Assembly: GCA_934502625.1 (NCBI GenBank)
Contig: CAKSUQ010000002.1
Location: forward strand, 1-64,000
Length of the DNA stretch: 64,000 nucleotides
Direction: 5' to 3'
Origin: an uncultured Gemmiger sp.
GTDB lineage: Bacteria; Bacillota; Clostridia; Oscillospirales; Ruminococcaceae
Every line of letters begins with the position of its first letter. The first letter of the stretch is position 1. Made by a program: the position numbers and the translations under genes. Below are positions 25,221 through 33,205 of this stretch, piece by piece. The notes under the pieces were generated by a model. The model was not told where the DNA came from. It saw only the letters and a list, made by a program, of their open reading frames with translations, and did no database searches.

Positions 25221-26240
25221 ATGATCATCGTCTTAAAACAGCACGCCCCCGCCGAGAAGGTAGAAGCCTTCTGCAAAGAGCTCAACGGCATGGGCTATGA
25301 GATCAACGATTCCGTCGGCAGCGACACCCACATCCTCGGCCTCATCGGCGACACCAAAGCGCTGGCCGAAAGCTGGGTGCTGGCAAATCCCGTCGTCGAG
25401 ACCTGCCGCCGCGTGTCCGAGCCGTACAAAAAGGCCAACCGCAAGTTCCACCCCGACGACACCATCGTCGACGTGGGCGGCCACAAGATCGGCGGCGGCT
25501 ACTTCGCCGTCATGAGCGGTCCCTGCAGCGTCGAAAGCAAGGAGCAGATCACCTACGTCGCCCAGCGCGTGCAGGCGGCGGGTGCCAGCATCCTGCGCGG
25601 CGGCGCGTTCAAGCCCCGCACCAGCCCGTACAGCTTCCAAGGCCTGCGCGCCGAGGGGTTGGAGCTTCTGCAGGAAGCCCGCAAGGTCACCGGCCAGCCC
25701 ATCGTGACCGAGCTGATGAACAACGAGCACATCCCGCTGTTCCTCGATGCCCAGGTCGACATGATCCAGATCGGCGCGCGCAACATGCAGAACTTCGAGC
25801 TGCTGAAGGCCGTCGGCAGGCTGAACGTGCCGGTGCTGCTCAAGCGCGGCCTGTCCTCGACGCTGGAGGAACTCGTCATGAGCGCCGAGTACATTATGGC
25901 CGAGGGCAACCCCAACGTCGTCCTGTGCGAGCGCGGCATCCGCACCTTTGAGACGAGCATGCGCAACACGCTGGATATTTCCGCCGTACCTATGCTGAAA
26001 AAGATGACCCACCTGCCCGTCGTCATCGACCCCAGCCACGCGGCCGGCATCGCGTTCATGGTGCCCGCTCTGGCGAAAGCAGCGGTCGCTGTCGGCGCGG
26101 ACGGCCTGATGATCGAGACGCACAACGACCCGTCCAAGGCCAAGAGCGACGGTGCCCAGAGCCTGACCCCCGACCAGTTCGACGACCTGATGAAGACCAT
26201 CAAGCCGGAGCTGGAATTCTTCGGGAAGAAGTTAAACTAA
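25221..26240 (+). CDS. aroF: 3-deoxy-7-phosphoheptulonate (DAHP) synthase
   Basis: Condenses phosphoenolpyruvate with erythrose 4-phosphate in the first step of the shikimate pathway. The 339-residue protein is the type I-beta form with an N-terminal ferredoxin-like regulatory domain (about 1-70, MIIVLKQHAPAEKVEAF) and a TIM barrel. Visible sites are GPCSVES, RGGAFKPRTSPYSFQG, QIGARNMQNFELL, KRGLSSTLEE and DPSHAAG. Length and motifs are standard. It is monocistronic, with its own promoter, an AGGAGA ribosome site and a downstream terminator. The N-terminal domain suggests feedback by tyrosine, phenylalanine or prephenate (family knowledge). Confidence 0.96.
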   Translation: MIIVLKQHAPAEKVEAFCKELNGMGYEINDSVGSDTHILGLIGDTKALAESWVLANPVVETCRRVSEPYKKANRKFHPDDTIVDVGGHKIGGGYFAVMSGPCSVESKEQITYVAQRVQAAGASILRGGAFKPRTSPYSFQGLRAEGLELLQEARKVTGQPIVTELMNNEHIPLFLDAQVDMIQIGARNMQNFELLKAVGRLNVPVLLKRGLSSTLEELVMSAEYIMAEGNPNVVLCERGIRTFETSMRNTLDISAVPMLKKMTHLPVVIDPSHAAGIAFMVPALAKAAVAVGADGLMIETHNDPSKAKSDGAQSLTPDQFDDLMKTIKPELEFFGKKLN

Positions 26241-26253
26241 GCATATGCAGTGA

Positions 26254-26285
26254 ATGTAGGGGCGAACAATGTTCGCCCCTACAAC
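26254..26285. repeat. Single modular palindrome E
   Basis: One complete unit: GTAGGGGCGAACA and TGTTCGCCCCTAC form a 13-bp perfect inverted repeat. It is the clearest single example of the family. Confidence 0.85.
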
Positions 26286-26295
26286 GCACAACACA

Positions 26296-26335
26296 AAAAA
26301 CAGCGGCCGCCCTTTCACGGGCAGCCGCCATTTTT
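26296..26335. terminator. Bidirectional terminator, aroF / SDR gene
   Basis: GCGGC and GCCC arms pair with GGGC and GCCGC around TTTCAC, with A-runs upstream and TTTTTTATT downstream. Confidence 0.82.
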
Positions 26336-27102
26336 TATTTCCTATACAACTTTTTCTTCTGCTGGTGCGCGGCGATCTTGATATAGACCGGGCGCGGCAG
26401 GAAGCGACCTAGCGTCATCCCCGCCGCCACAAGGGGGCTGGGCACAATGACCGTGCGGCGGTGCGCCATGCCGTCCAGCGCGCAGCGCACGCAGTACTGC
26501 GGCGTGATGCCCCGCAGCGCGAACTCCACATTCGCCACGGCGTTGAACTCGGTGTCCACGGGGCCGGGGCAGAGACAGCCCACATACACGGGGCTGTGCG
26601 CCTCCTTCAGCTCCTGCGCCAGCGCGCTTGTCAGGCTGACGACGTAGGATTTCGTGGCGTAGTAGGTCGCCATATAGGGGCCTGCGGGCATCAGCCCCGC
26701 GCAGGAGCCGACGTTCAGCAGCGCGCCAAAGCCCTGCTTGTAGAGCTTCTGGCCGATCTTTTTCGTCAGGATGTGCACCGCCCGGACGTTGACCGCCAGC
26801 ATGTCGAGGTCTTTGTCGAGCTCGGTGTGCAAAAACGCGCCGCAGTCGCCGAAGCCCGCGTTGTTGATGAAGAGGTCGACCCGGCGGTCGCCCAGCGCCT
26901 TAACGAGCCGCAGGCACTCGCTTTTCTTCGACAGGTCGGCGGTCATGATCTCGCAGACCGTCGTCAGCTGGTTGGACAGTGCCTCCAACCGGTCGGCGCG
27001 GCGCGCCACCAGCAGCAGGTTATACCCGCGCGCGGACAACTGCCGTGCAAACTCCGCCCCAATGCCGGAGCTTGCCCCCGTGATGACTGCAAATTTAGGC
27101 AT
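26335..27102 (-). CDS. Short-chain dehydrogenase/reductase
   Basis: A 255-residue classical SDR. The NAD(P)-binding TGASSGIG is at 8-15, the NNAGFG motif near 78, the catalytic serine follows NVGSCAG, and the YYATK motif supplies Tyr and Lys. The basic residues after the first strand (RRADRLEAL) suggest NADPH preference. The C-terminus ends in a basic, lysine-rich tail (AAHQQKKKLYRK), as in membrane-associated SDRs such as the DltE-like group. Substrate unknown. It lies just upstream of the TPM-LemA-TelA-XpaC operon end with an 18-base spacer, so it may be its last gene. Confidence 0.9.
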   Translation of the reverse strand: MPKFAVITGASSGIGAEFARQLSARGYNLLLVARRADRLEALSNQLTTVCEIMTADLSKKSECLRLVKALGDRRVDLFINNAGFGDCGAFLHTELDKDLDMLAVNVRAVHILTKKIGQKLYKQGFGALLNVGSCAGLMPAGPYMATYYATKSYVVSLTSALAQELKEAHSPVYVGCLCPGPVDTEFNAVANVEFALRGITPQYCVRCALDGMAHRRTVIVPSPLVAAGMTLGRFLPRPVYIKIAAHQQKKKLYRK

Positions 27103-27120
27103 AGTACCCTCTTTTTTCTT

Positions 27121-28065
27121 TTAGTGGTGGCGTCCCACACCGCCGCCGCGGGTGGTGCCGCCGCCTGCGTGGAAGCTGCCCGAACGGCTGCCGCCGGAGG
27201 GACGGCTGCTGCGGCCTACGCCGCTGCCGCGGGATGAACCGCCGCCGGAACGGAACCCGCCGGACGGGCGCGGCGGACGCGGGGGACGTGGCGGGCGCGG
27301 GCCGCCAAACCCGCCGGGACGGGGACCGCCGCCATAGCGCGGGCCGCCGTAACCACCACCATACGGCGGCGGGGGAGGCGGGGGCGGCATGTAACGCGGC
27401 GGACGGCGGCGGCGCGGCCGCAGCAGCGAGGTAATCAGCGCCAGAATCAAAATTACGGCAAAAACAACCAAAACAAAGCTCATGATATTCGGCTCCGTAG
27501 TTCTCGTGGTGGTCGTGGTGTAGCCGTCGTCCAGCGAGACGCCGTAGATGCTGCAAAGCCGCTTCGTCAGAGCCTCGACTGTCTTGCGGGTGCCGGCATC
27601 ATAATTGCCCTGCGCCCACGAAGGCTCCAAGTATTCGTCGGTCATCGTGCTCAGCGTGCTGATGGACAGCTGGCTTTCCAGCCCGGCGCCGCGCATTATG
27701 AAGTAGTCGCCGCCGTCGGCCTCGTAGGGTGCCAGCAGCAGCAAAACGCCGTTGTCCTTGTCGGCAGAGCCGAGCCCCCACTCGTTGAAGACGTCGTAGG
27801 CGTAACCCTCCATCGTGGTATTGCCCAGCAGCTCGTCCAGCGTGTAAACGCCGATCTGCGCGCCGCAGGCGTCGGACAGTTCCGCCGAGACGCTGTTGAT
27901 GTAGTCGATCGTGTCGTCGGACAGAATGCCCGCGTGGTCGGCCACGGCGTTGTTGGGGCTGACGTCCACGGCGGGGGCGGCCAGCACCGGCGCAGCGGCC
28001 AATGCCACCGCTGCCAGCGTCAGTGCTGCCGCAGCGGTGCGTTTAGCAAGTGCTTTCAGTTTCAT
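27121..28065 (-). CDS. TPM-domain membrane protein
   Basis: A 314-residue YgcG-type protein: a signal peptide (about 1-30, cleavage near APVLAAPAV), an extracytoplasmic TPM domain (about 35-175), one membrane span (FVLVVFAVILILALITSLL, about 198-216), then a low-complexity C-terminal tail of about 95 residues rich in Pro, Gly, Arg and Ser with repeated RPPRPP, GGF and SGG units. TPM proteins are linked to photosystem repair in plants and to LemA partners in bacteria. Next to a LemA-like gene, the usual pairing. The tail is probably cytoplasmic and disordered. Confidence 0.88.
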   Translation of the reverse strand: MKLKALAKRTAAAALTLAAVALAAAPVLAAPAVDVSPNNAVADHAGILSDDTIDYINSVSAELSDACGAQIGVYTLDELLGNTTMEGYAYDVFNEWGLGSADKDNGVLLLLAPYEADGGDYFIMRGAGLESQLSISTLSTMTDEYLEPSWAQGNYDAGTRKTVEALTKRLCSIYGVSLDDGYTTTTTRTTEPNIMSFVLVVFAVILILALITSLLRPRRRRPPRYMPPPPPPPPYGGGYGGPRYGGGPRPGGFGGPRPPRPPRPPRPSGGFRSGGGSSRGSGVGRSSRPSGGSRSGSFHAGGGTTRGGGVGRHH

Positions 28066-28087
28066 ATTTTTCCCCTAAAATCGTGGT

Positions 28088-28723
28088 TTATCGGGCGGCG
28101 AAGCGCTCCGGCGAACGCACGCCCCACAAACCGGAGATGAGGTTGGCAGGGAACTGCGAGACGCTTTTCTCGTAGTCCTCCACCGAAAGATTATATTCAT
28201 TGGCCGCGCGGTCGATCGTGGCCTGCGCCGAAGTAAACGTGTTGTACTGGGCAGTCAGCCGCGCATCGGCGGCGGCATCCGCCTTGCGGTCGGCCTCGTT
28301 GTACAGGGCATCCACCGCGCTGTACAGCGTGCGGTTGGCCGTGTACTGTGCCGCCGGGGTGCCGGGCGTGGCGTTCCACGCGGTCAGGGCGTCCTCGGCG
28401 TCCTGCAGCACCGTGCCGCTGACGCCGTCGAGATACCCGGCCTCCTTAATAAGGTTGGCCGCCGCGTCCGCCTGCGCGTCAAAATCGCTCTGGATGCCGT
28501 GGCCATACGCATCGGCGGCGGTGTAGATCGCCGTTGTATCGTTGTAAGCGCCCTTCAGCTTCGCCCCGCCGATGCCGAACACCGACACGAGCGCCAGCGC
28601 CACAAGCACCGCCGACGCCGTGCCGCGTTTCTTTGCGGGGGCAGGCAGTTTCGACTCGACCTCGCCGAAAACTTCCAGCTGCGGCCCATGGATCGTAAAG
28701 GTTTCCTGTTGTTCGAGTTGCAT
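28088..28723 (-). CDS. LemA-like membrane-anchored protein
   Basis: A 211-residue protein with a cytoplasmic N-terminus, one membrane span (TASAVLVALALVSVFGIGGA, about 35-54) and an extended outer helical bundle ending NEYNLSVEDYEKSVSQFPAN, which resembles the LemA C-terminal half (YN...V..YN..I..FP). It is shorter and more alanine-rich than classical LemA. It is co-oriented with a TPM gene (22 bases downstream) and with TelA/XpaC upstream, matching known LemA neighbourhoods. Function of the family is uncertain; envelope stress is a guess. Confidence 0.8.
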   Translation of the reverse strand: MQLEQQETFTIHGPQLEVFGEVESKLPAPAKKRGTASAVLVALALVSVFGIGGAKLKGAYNDTTAIYTAADAYGHGIQSDFDAQADAAANLIKEAGYLDGVSGTVLQDAEDALTAWNATPGTPAAQYTANRTLYSAVDALYNEADRKADAAADARLTAQYNTFTSAQATIDRAANEYNLSVEDYEKSVSQFPANLISGLWGVRSPERFAAR

Positions 28724-28755
28724 TTGGTGTTACCCTTTTTTGCGTGTTTCCAAGC

Positions 28756-28815
28756 GTGCGTAGGACGGCCTGACCTCAGGCCGCCGCAGCAGGGTGGGGC
28801 ACCCCGCCTTGCACC
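28756..28815. repeat. Degenerate modular palindrome between lemA-like and telA-like genes
   Basis: CGTAGGACGGCCTGACCTCA continues with GGCCGCC, giving a GGCCTG/CAGGCC stem, and is followed by GGGTGGGG/CCCCGCC. It matches cluster L with several changes and lies inside an operon. Confidence 0.65.
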
Positions 28816-28821
28816 ATTCAA

Positions 28822-30006
28822 TCAGCTGTTGATCTCCAGCATCTTCGCGCGCAGCTCGCCCTCGATGCGGCCAAGCTCCTGCTCGGCGTTGGCGCGCTTG
28901 ACCTTGCCGTCGGCGCGGATCTTGTTCAGCTCGTCCAGCGTCTCGATCAGCTGCTTGTTCGTCTGCTTCAGCGTCTCGATGTCGACGATACCGCGCTCGG
29001 ACTCCTTCGCAATGTCGATGGTGCCCTGCTTCAGGGTCGCGGCATTCTTTTTCAGCAGCTCGTTGGTGGCGTCGGTCACGGCGCGCTCGGCGGCCATGGC
29101 CTGCTGGCTGTGGGCGATGCCCAGCGCCAGCACCATCTGGTTCTTCCACAGGGGGATGGTGTTCACGATGGTCGTCTGGATTTTCTCGGCCATCATCGTA
29201 TCGTTGGACTGGATCAGGCGGATCTGCGGTCCCATCTGAATGGAAACGTTGCGGGTCAGCTCCAGATCGTACAGCTTCTTCTCAAAGCGGTCGCAGAGGT
29301 CGGCCAAGTCGCGGGCGGCCTGCGCGTCCTCCGGCAGCTGGGTGCGCTGGGCTTTCTCCTGCGCGGCCTTCAGGTCGTTGGCGCGGACTTCCTCCAGCTT
29401 CTTCTTGCCGGCCAGAATGTACATCGTCAGCTCTTTGAAGTAGACGAGGTTCAGCTCGTACATTTTGTCGAGCATCGTGATGTCCTTCATCAGGGTGACC
29501 TGATGATCCTCCAGCTGCGCCTTGATGCGCTCGACATTCTTGTCGGCGCTGTCGTAGCGGGTCTTGAGCTGCTCCAGACTGTTCGTCGTCTTCTTGAAGA
29601 AGCCCAGAATGCCCTTGGGCTGCTCGGCGTTGGCGTCAAAGCCCTGCAGTTCGGAGATCAGGCTCGTGATCAGCTCGCCGGTCTCGCCCATATCCTTCGT
29701 CTTGACGCGGGAAAGCGCCGTCTCGGAGAAATCGCTCAGCTTTTTCTGACTGGCCGCACCGTACTGCAAGACCATCTGGGAGTTCGTGATGTCGATCTTC
29801 TCGGCGAAGTCGTCGACCATCTTGCGCTCCTCGGCGGAGAGGGGGGTATCCTCGACCTGCACAGGGGTCGCTTTTTTGCTTTCCTCTATGACCTTCTCGT
29901 CGGTGGCGGGGTCAAGGGTCAGGCTGGGGGTGGCCGGGGCGGCGTCCAGCGTCAGGGAAGGGGCTGCGGGGGCATTCAGATCCAATTCATTGTTCAGGTC
30001 AGCCAT
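28822..30006 (-). CDS. Toxic anion resistance (TelA-like) protein
   Basis: A 394-residue TelA/KlaA family protein. After a disordered proline- and leucine-rich N-terminus with two PSLTLD repeats (about 12-35), the rest is almost all alpha-helix. Conserved parts include VLQYGAASQKKLSDFSE, RNVSIQMGPQIRLIQ and VNTIPLWKNQMVLALG. Members are linked to tellurite, nisin and cell-wall drug tolerance and occur next to XpaC, as here. Start ATG 30006 follows AAAGGAAGATC. It is the second gene of the XpaC-TelA-LemA-TPM operon. Confidence 0.93.
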   Translation of the reverse strand: MADLNNELDLNAPAAPSLTLDAAPATPSLTLDPATDEKVIEESKKATPVQVEDTPLSAEERKMVDDFAEKIDITNSQMVLQYGAASQKKLSDFSETALSRVKTKDMGETGELITSLISELQGFDANAEQPKGILGFFKKTTNSLEQLKTRYDSADKNVERIKAQLEDHQVTLMKDITMLDKMYELNLVYFKELTMYILAGKKKLEEVRANDLKAAQEKAQRTQLPEDAQAARDLADLCDRFEKKLYDLELTRNVSIQMGPQIRLIQSNDTMMAEKIQTTIVNTIPLWKNQMVLALGIAHSQQAMAAERAVTDATNELLKKNAATLKQGTIDIAKESERGIVDIETLKQTNKQLIETLDELNKIRADGKVKRANAEQELGRIEGELRAKMLEINS

Positions 30007-30033
30007 GGTGATCTTCCTTTCTTTTGTGCGTGT

Positions 30034-30663
30034 TTATTTGGCAAGGTTCTGGCTTTTCAGGATACTGTCCAAAACCTCTATATCGGTCGAAATATCCATC
30101 GCCTCGGCACTGTACAGCGCGTCGAGCTGGTTCTCGAAGGCTGTCGCGGTCGTCTCGGCGTTGCGGCGAAGCTCGGCGGTGATCTGGTCAGCGTTCTCGC
30201 CCTTGACGCCGTTCTGTTCCAGCGCGGCGTAGGTGGACATCAGCTTGACGATCTCCGGCAGATAGTAGCGAGCAAAACGGTCGATGCTGCGCGCTTTGTC
30301 AGGGGTTTTCTCGACAACGGCGGCAATGCTGCGTCCTGCCTTCTCCATGCGGGTCATCGCGGCGGAAAGCTGCGGGTCGGGGATAGCCTCGTTCAGCTTA
30401 TGCAGCACATCGAGGTTTTCGGCAATGCCGTTCAGCATCGCGTCGACATCCTCGCTGCCCGTGGCGTAGGCGACGGGCACCCGCACGACGCGGGTGGGGC
30501 ACAAGCGTGTGCCCGCGAAGTAGGCCGCCGCGCTCAGAACCGCCGTCAATATCAGGCCGCCCAGCGTGTAGATGGGCAGCAGCAGTGCCATGATCGGCCA
30601 GACCAGCGCCGCCATATAGATCGGCAGCACCGGGCGCTTGGTTTTTTCCTGCCATTTGCTCAT
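30034..30663 (-). CDS. XpaC-like 5-bromo-4-chloroindolyl phosphate hydrolysis protein
   Basis: A 209-residue protein with two hydrophobic segments near the N-terminus (LPIYMAALVWPIMALLLPIY and LILTAVLSAAAYFAG) and a cytoplasmic helical domain. It matches the XpaC family, always paired with TelA. The name reflects an old phenotype and not a proven enzyme. ATG 30663 follows GGGAGG. It is the first gene of the four-gene operon. Confidence 0.88.
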   Translation of the reverse strand: MSKWQEKTKRPVLPIYMAALVWPIMALLLPIYTLGGLILTAVLSAAAYFAGTRLCPTRVVRVPVAYATGSEDVDAMLNGIAENLDVLHKLNEAIPDPQLSAAMTRMEKAGRSIAAVVEKTPDKARSIDRFARYYLPEIVKLMSTYAALEQNGVKGENADQITAELRRNAETTATAFENQLDALYSAEAMDISTDIEVLDSILKSQNLAK

Positions 30664-30716
30664 GCAGGCACCTCCCTGAATTGTCATGCACATATCACAC
30701 GATACTAACATCTTTA

Positions 30717-31259
30717 TTATAGCTTAAATTCGCCCGCGTTGCAACCGTTTGCCCGTAAAAAGGGCGCTAGGGCGTCGCCCCATGTCTTTTCCAGCCGGGC
30801 AAGGCTCCACGCGGCGTTCGCGGGGCTGGTGCTGGGCAGCACCGTGGCGGGCAGGTGGGTCAGCGGCTCTGCGTATTTTGCATAGATGCGCCCCGACGCC
30901 GCGCCGTTGCAGAACACCGCCTGCACGCCCAGCTTCTCTATCAGTGCGGCCACGTCGTTCGGCTCGGCGTTGCGGATGGACGCATCCGACGCGCCCTTGA
31001 TGTCGCACCCGCCGATGGTGTCCCACACCGCGAGGCCGTGGCGCAGGATGATGGCTTTCTTCGCCTCGATGTCCGCCCAATCAGGCGTCGGCTCGCCGGT
31101 CACGGCGGCGATCATCGGCCAGAAGCGGTTCTGCTTGTGGCCGTAGAAAAAGCCCTGCTCACGGCTTTTGGGGCTGGGGAAGCTGCCTAAGATCAGCGCA
31201 TTTGCCCGTGCGCCGTGCAGCGGCGGCAGGCCGGGGCCGACGTGGGTGTAGTCGGCCAT
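30717..31259 (-). CDS. Mug-type DNA-deoxyinosine / mismatch glycosylase
   Basis: A 180-residue uracil-DNA-glycosylase-superfamily protein. LILGSFPSPKSREQGFFYGH near residue 22 is the N-terminal active-site loop (GSFPSP), QNRFWPMI follows, and PSTSPANAAWSL near 140 is the second DNA-contact loop. This combination matches clostridial DNA-deoxyinosine glycosylases. It starts at 31259, with GGAGG nine bases upstream inside the preceding HAD gene and almost no gap, so they are coupled. It removes deaminated bases to start base-excision repair. Confidence 0.87.
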   Translation of the reverse strand: MADYTHVGPGLPPLHGARANALILGSFPSPKSREQGFFYGHKQNRFWPMIAAVTGEPTPDWADIEAKKAIILRHGLAVWDTIGGCDIKGASDASIRNAEPNDVAALIEKLGVQAVFCNGAASGRIYAKYAEPLTHLPATVLPSTSPANAAWSLARLEKTWGDALAPFLRANGCNAGEFKL

Positions 31260-31260
31260 C

Positions 31261-32067
31261 TCAAAACGCCTCCGGCCAGAGCGCGCGGCACAATTCGGCG
31301 ATGCCGTGGGGTTCGGCTTCGGGGCCGATGCGGTCAGCGGCAGCCTTCGCGGCGGCACTGCCATTGCCCATGGCGATGCCCAGCCCGGCCGCTTGCAGCA
31401 TAGCCACGTCGTTATCGCCGTCGCCCACGGCCACGCAGTCCGCCGGGTCGATGCCCGCCAGCTTTGCCAGCTCCCGCAGACCGGCGCCCTTGTCGACGCC
31501 CTTCTGCAAAATGTCGCAGCCGTCGCTGCCGGGGTAAGAGAAGAGGAAATTCAGCCCCAGATAGCCGTATTTTTGCTGGAATTTGTCGGCCATCTCCTGC
31601 GGCAGAAAGCCGAATGCGCCGAAGGGCATCTCCTCAAGATGGTGATCCTGATCTTCGCCGTCGACGATGTTCAGCGAGAGGTTCTTCTCCCGCTCGCGCC
31701 GGGCAAACTCCTCGTAGCCGAGGTAGGCGTAGTTCGCGTCGTGGAAGGTGAAGCGCAGCGGCAACTCGTAATCCTCGAAAAAGTCCACAAGAGCGTACAT
31801 TTCCTCGGTCGTGAAGCGGTGCAGCGCCAAGTCCGCGCCCTTGTAGTCGACCAGCTGCGCGCCGCCCGCGCAGACCCAATAGTCCGGCCGGATACTGCGC
31901 AGCAGCCCCTTGCCCACGCCGATACGCCCGCGCCCCGTGGCAATGGCGATCTTTACGCCTGCCTTCTGCACGGTGCAGACGGCCTCGGCGTTTTCGCGCG
32001 GGACGCGCTCGCAGCTGCCGGGGCGCAGCGTGCCGTCTATATCTAATAAAAGGAGTTTGTAGCTCAT
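31261..32067 (-). CDS. HAD-IIB (Cof-like) hydrolase
   Basis: A 268-residue HAD hydrolase with a C2 cap domain. Motif I is LLLDIDGTLRP at 6-16, motif II is IATGRGR near 57, the motif III lysine follows in the region before ILQKGVDKGAGL, and motif IV GDGDNDVAML lies near 215. Cof proteins dephosphorylate sugar phosphates or flavin or pyridoxal phosphates; the substrate is not clear here. It is followed by the coupled glycosylase gene. Confidence 0.9.
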   Translation of the reverse strand: MSYKLLLLDIDGTLRPGSCERVPRENAEAVCTVQKAGVKIAIATGRGRIGVGKGLLRSIRPDYWVCAGGAQLVDYKGADLALHRFTTEEMYALVDFFEDYELPLRFTFHDANYAYLGYEEFARREREKNLSLNIVDGEDQDHHLEEMPFGAFGFLPQEMADKFQQKYGYLGLNFLFSYPGSDGCDILQKGVDKGAGLRELAKLAGIDPADCVAVGDGDNDVAMLQAAGLGIAMGNGSAAAKAAADRIGPEAEPHGIAELCRALWPEAF

Positions 32068-32094
32068 GGTTTACCTCACAATTCTTGGTGCGGC

Positions 32095-32280
32095 ATTGCC
32101 GGGTCGTCGGGGACGCTGACCCCTACACCGTAGGGGCGGATTCCATATCCGCCCGGAAAGCTTACGGCTGCCGGAAAGTTCCCGGCGGCATGAGGGCATG
32201 CCGCCCTACGCACATTTTTTTGCGGGATGTAGGGCGGGGTGCCCTCACCCCGCCGCAGCACCTTGCGGCGGCCGCCCTAT
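32095..32280. repeat. Modular palindrome cluster F
   Basis: Units in order: GGTCGTCG...TGACCCCTAC, GTAGGG with GCGGAT/ATCCGC, GGCGGCATG/CATGCCGCC ending CCCTAC, and GTAGGGC with GGGGTG/CACCCC. The last two units are an inverted near-copy of cluster G on the other side of mreC. Confidence 0.85.
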
Positions 32281-32346
32281 TGTTCCTATTATAGCAAAGT
32301 CTAACCCCGTCCCGCAAGGCATATTCTGGCCTTGGGGGGATGCTTC

Positions 32347-33015
32347 ATGCAGCTGGATCTTTCGGCGCGGCGCAGGCGGTGCCGCTGGTGGCTTGTACCG
32401 CTGGCCGCAGTATTGCTCTGGGCGGGGCTGCCGCGTCTGGCGGCGCTCTGGCCTGCGGCGTCGGCCGCACTTTCCCGCGCGGTGGGCGCACACTACACGG
32501 CGCAGCTTGACGCGCTGCAAAAGGAAAATTTCACGCTGCATCAGCGCTTGGCACAGAGCGCCGACGCGCTGGCCGAGAACGCCTCCCTGCGGCAGCTGGC
32601 GGGCTGCAGGCGCACGGTTTCTGCCGTGACGCCCGCGCGGGTCATCGCCCGTACACCCGACGGCCTGACGCTGGCCTGCGCGGACACCTCCGTCGGCGCG
32701 GCGGTGCTCGACCCCGGCGGGCGGTGGGCGGGCACGGTCAGCGTCGTGGAAGTCGATCGCTGCGTCGTCGATTTTTCACCGGATGCCGCACTGTGCGGCG
32801 CGTATGCTGGGCTGGTGCAGCCCGGTCCATGGCAACTGACCGGCCTGCCGGCGGACAGTGCCCTCGCGGCGGGGGACATCGTGACGACACCGGGCGGCGA
32901 CTGGATCGGCACGCTGGCCGCGCCGCCCACGCCCGATGCCGACGGCCTGACCGCCCAAGCGCCGCTGGCCGACACCGCCGATCTGACCGCCGCCGTATAT
33001 TTTGTGAAGAAGTAA
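32347..33015 (+). CDS. mreC: Cell-shape protein MreC
   Basis: A 222-residue bitopic protein with one N-terminal membrane span (about 14-35), a coiled coil (QLDALQKENFTLHQRLAQS, about 57-75) and the MreC beta-domains (ARVIARTPDG, then AGTVSVVEVDRC and GDIVTTPGGDWIG). It organises the lateral cell-wall synthesis complex. It is short for MreC (often 270-300). The ATG at 32347 follows GGGGGA. Its usual partners mreB and mreD are not adjacent; PBP2 follows after 190 bases of palindromes. Confidence 0.87.
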   Translation: MQLDLSARRRRCRWWLVPLAAVLLWAGLPRLAALWPAASAALSRAVGAHYTAQLDALQKENFTLHQRLAQSADALAENASLRQLAGCRRTVSAVTPARVIARTPDGLTLACADTSVGAAVLDPGGRWAGTVSVVEVDRCVVDFSPDAALCGAYAGLVQPGPWQLTGLPADSALAAGDIVTTPGGDWIGTLAAPPTPDADGLTAQAPLADTADLTAAVYFVKK

Positions 33016-33047
33016 TTGCTTTTTCGACGAAATACGGGTACAATATC

Positions 33048-33175
33048 ACTGTAGGGGCAAACTGTGCGGCGGGGTGAGGGCACCCCGCCCTACATCCCAT
33101 GAAAAAATTGTGCGTAGGGCGGCATGCCCTCATGCCGCCGGGGAATTTTCCGGGTAGATACGCAATCCGCCCCCA
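33048..33175. repeat. Modular palindrome cluster G
   Basis: GGCGGGGTG/CACCCCGCC ending CCCTAC is followed by CGTAGGGC with GGCATG/CATGCC. Read on the opposite strand it repeats the order and spacer of the last part of cluster F. Confidence 0.85.
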
Positions 33176-33205
33176 TATCCATTTTAACAACATCGAGGTG
33201 ATCCC

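Noticed and set aside
32085-32294. Short frames such as GGMRACRPTH... across the palindrome clusters
   Set aside because: Recurring peptides in these spaces come from the repeated palindromes; they lack ribosome sites and occur in several frames.
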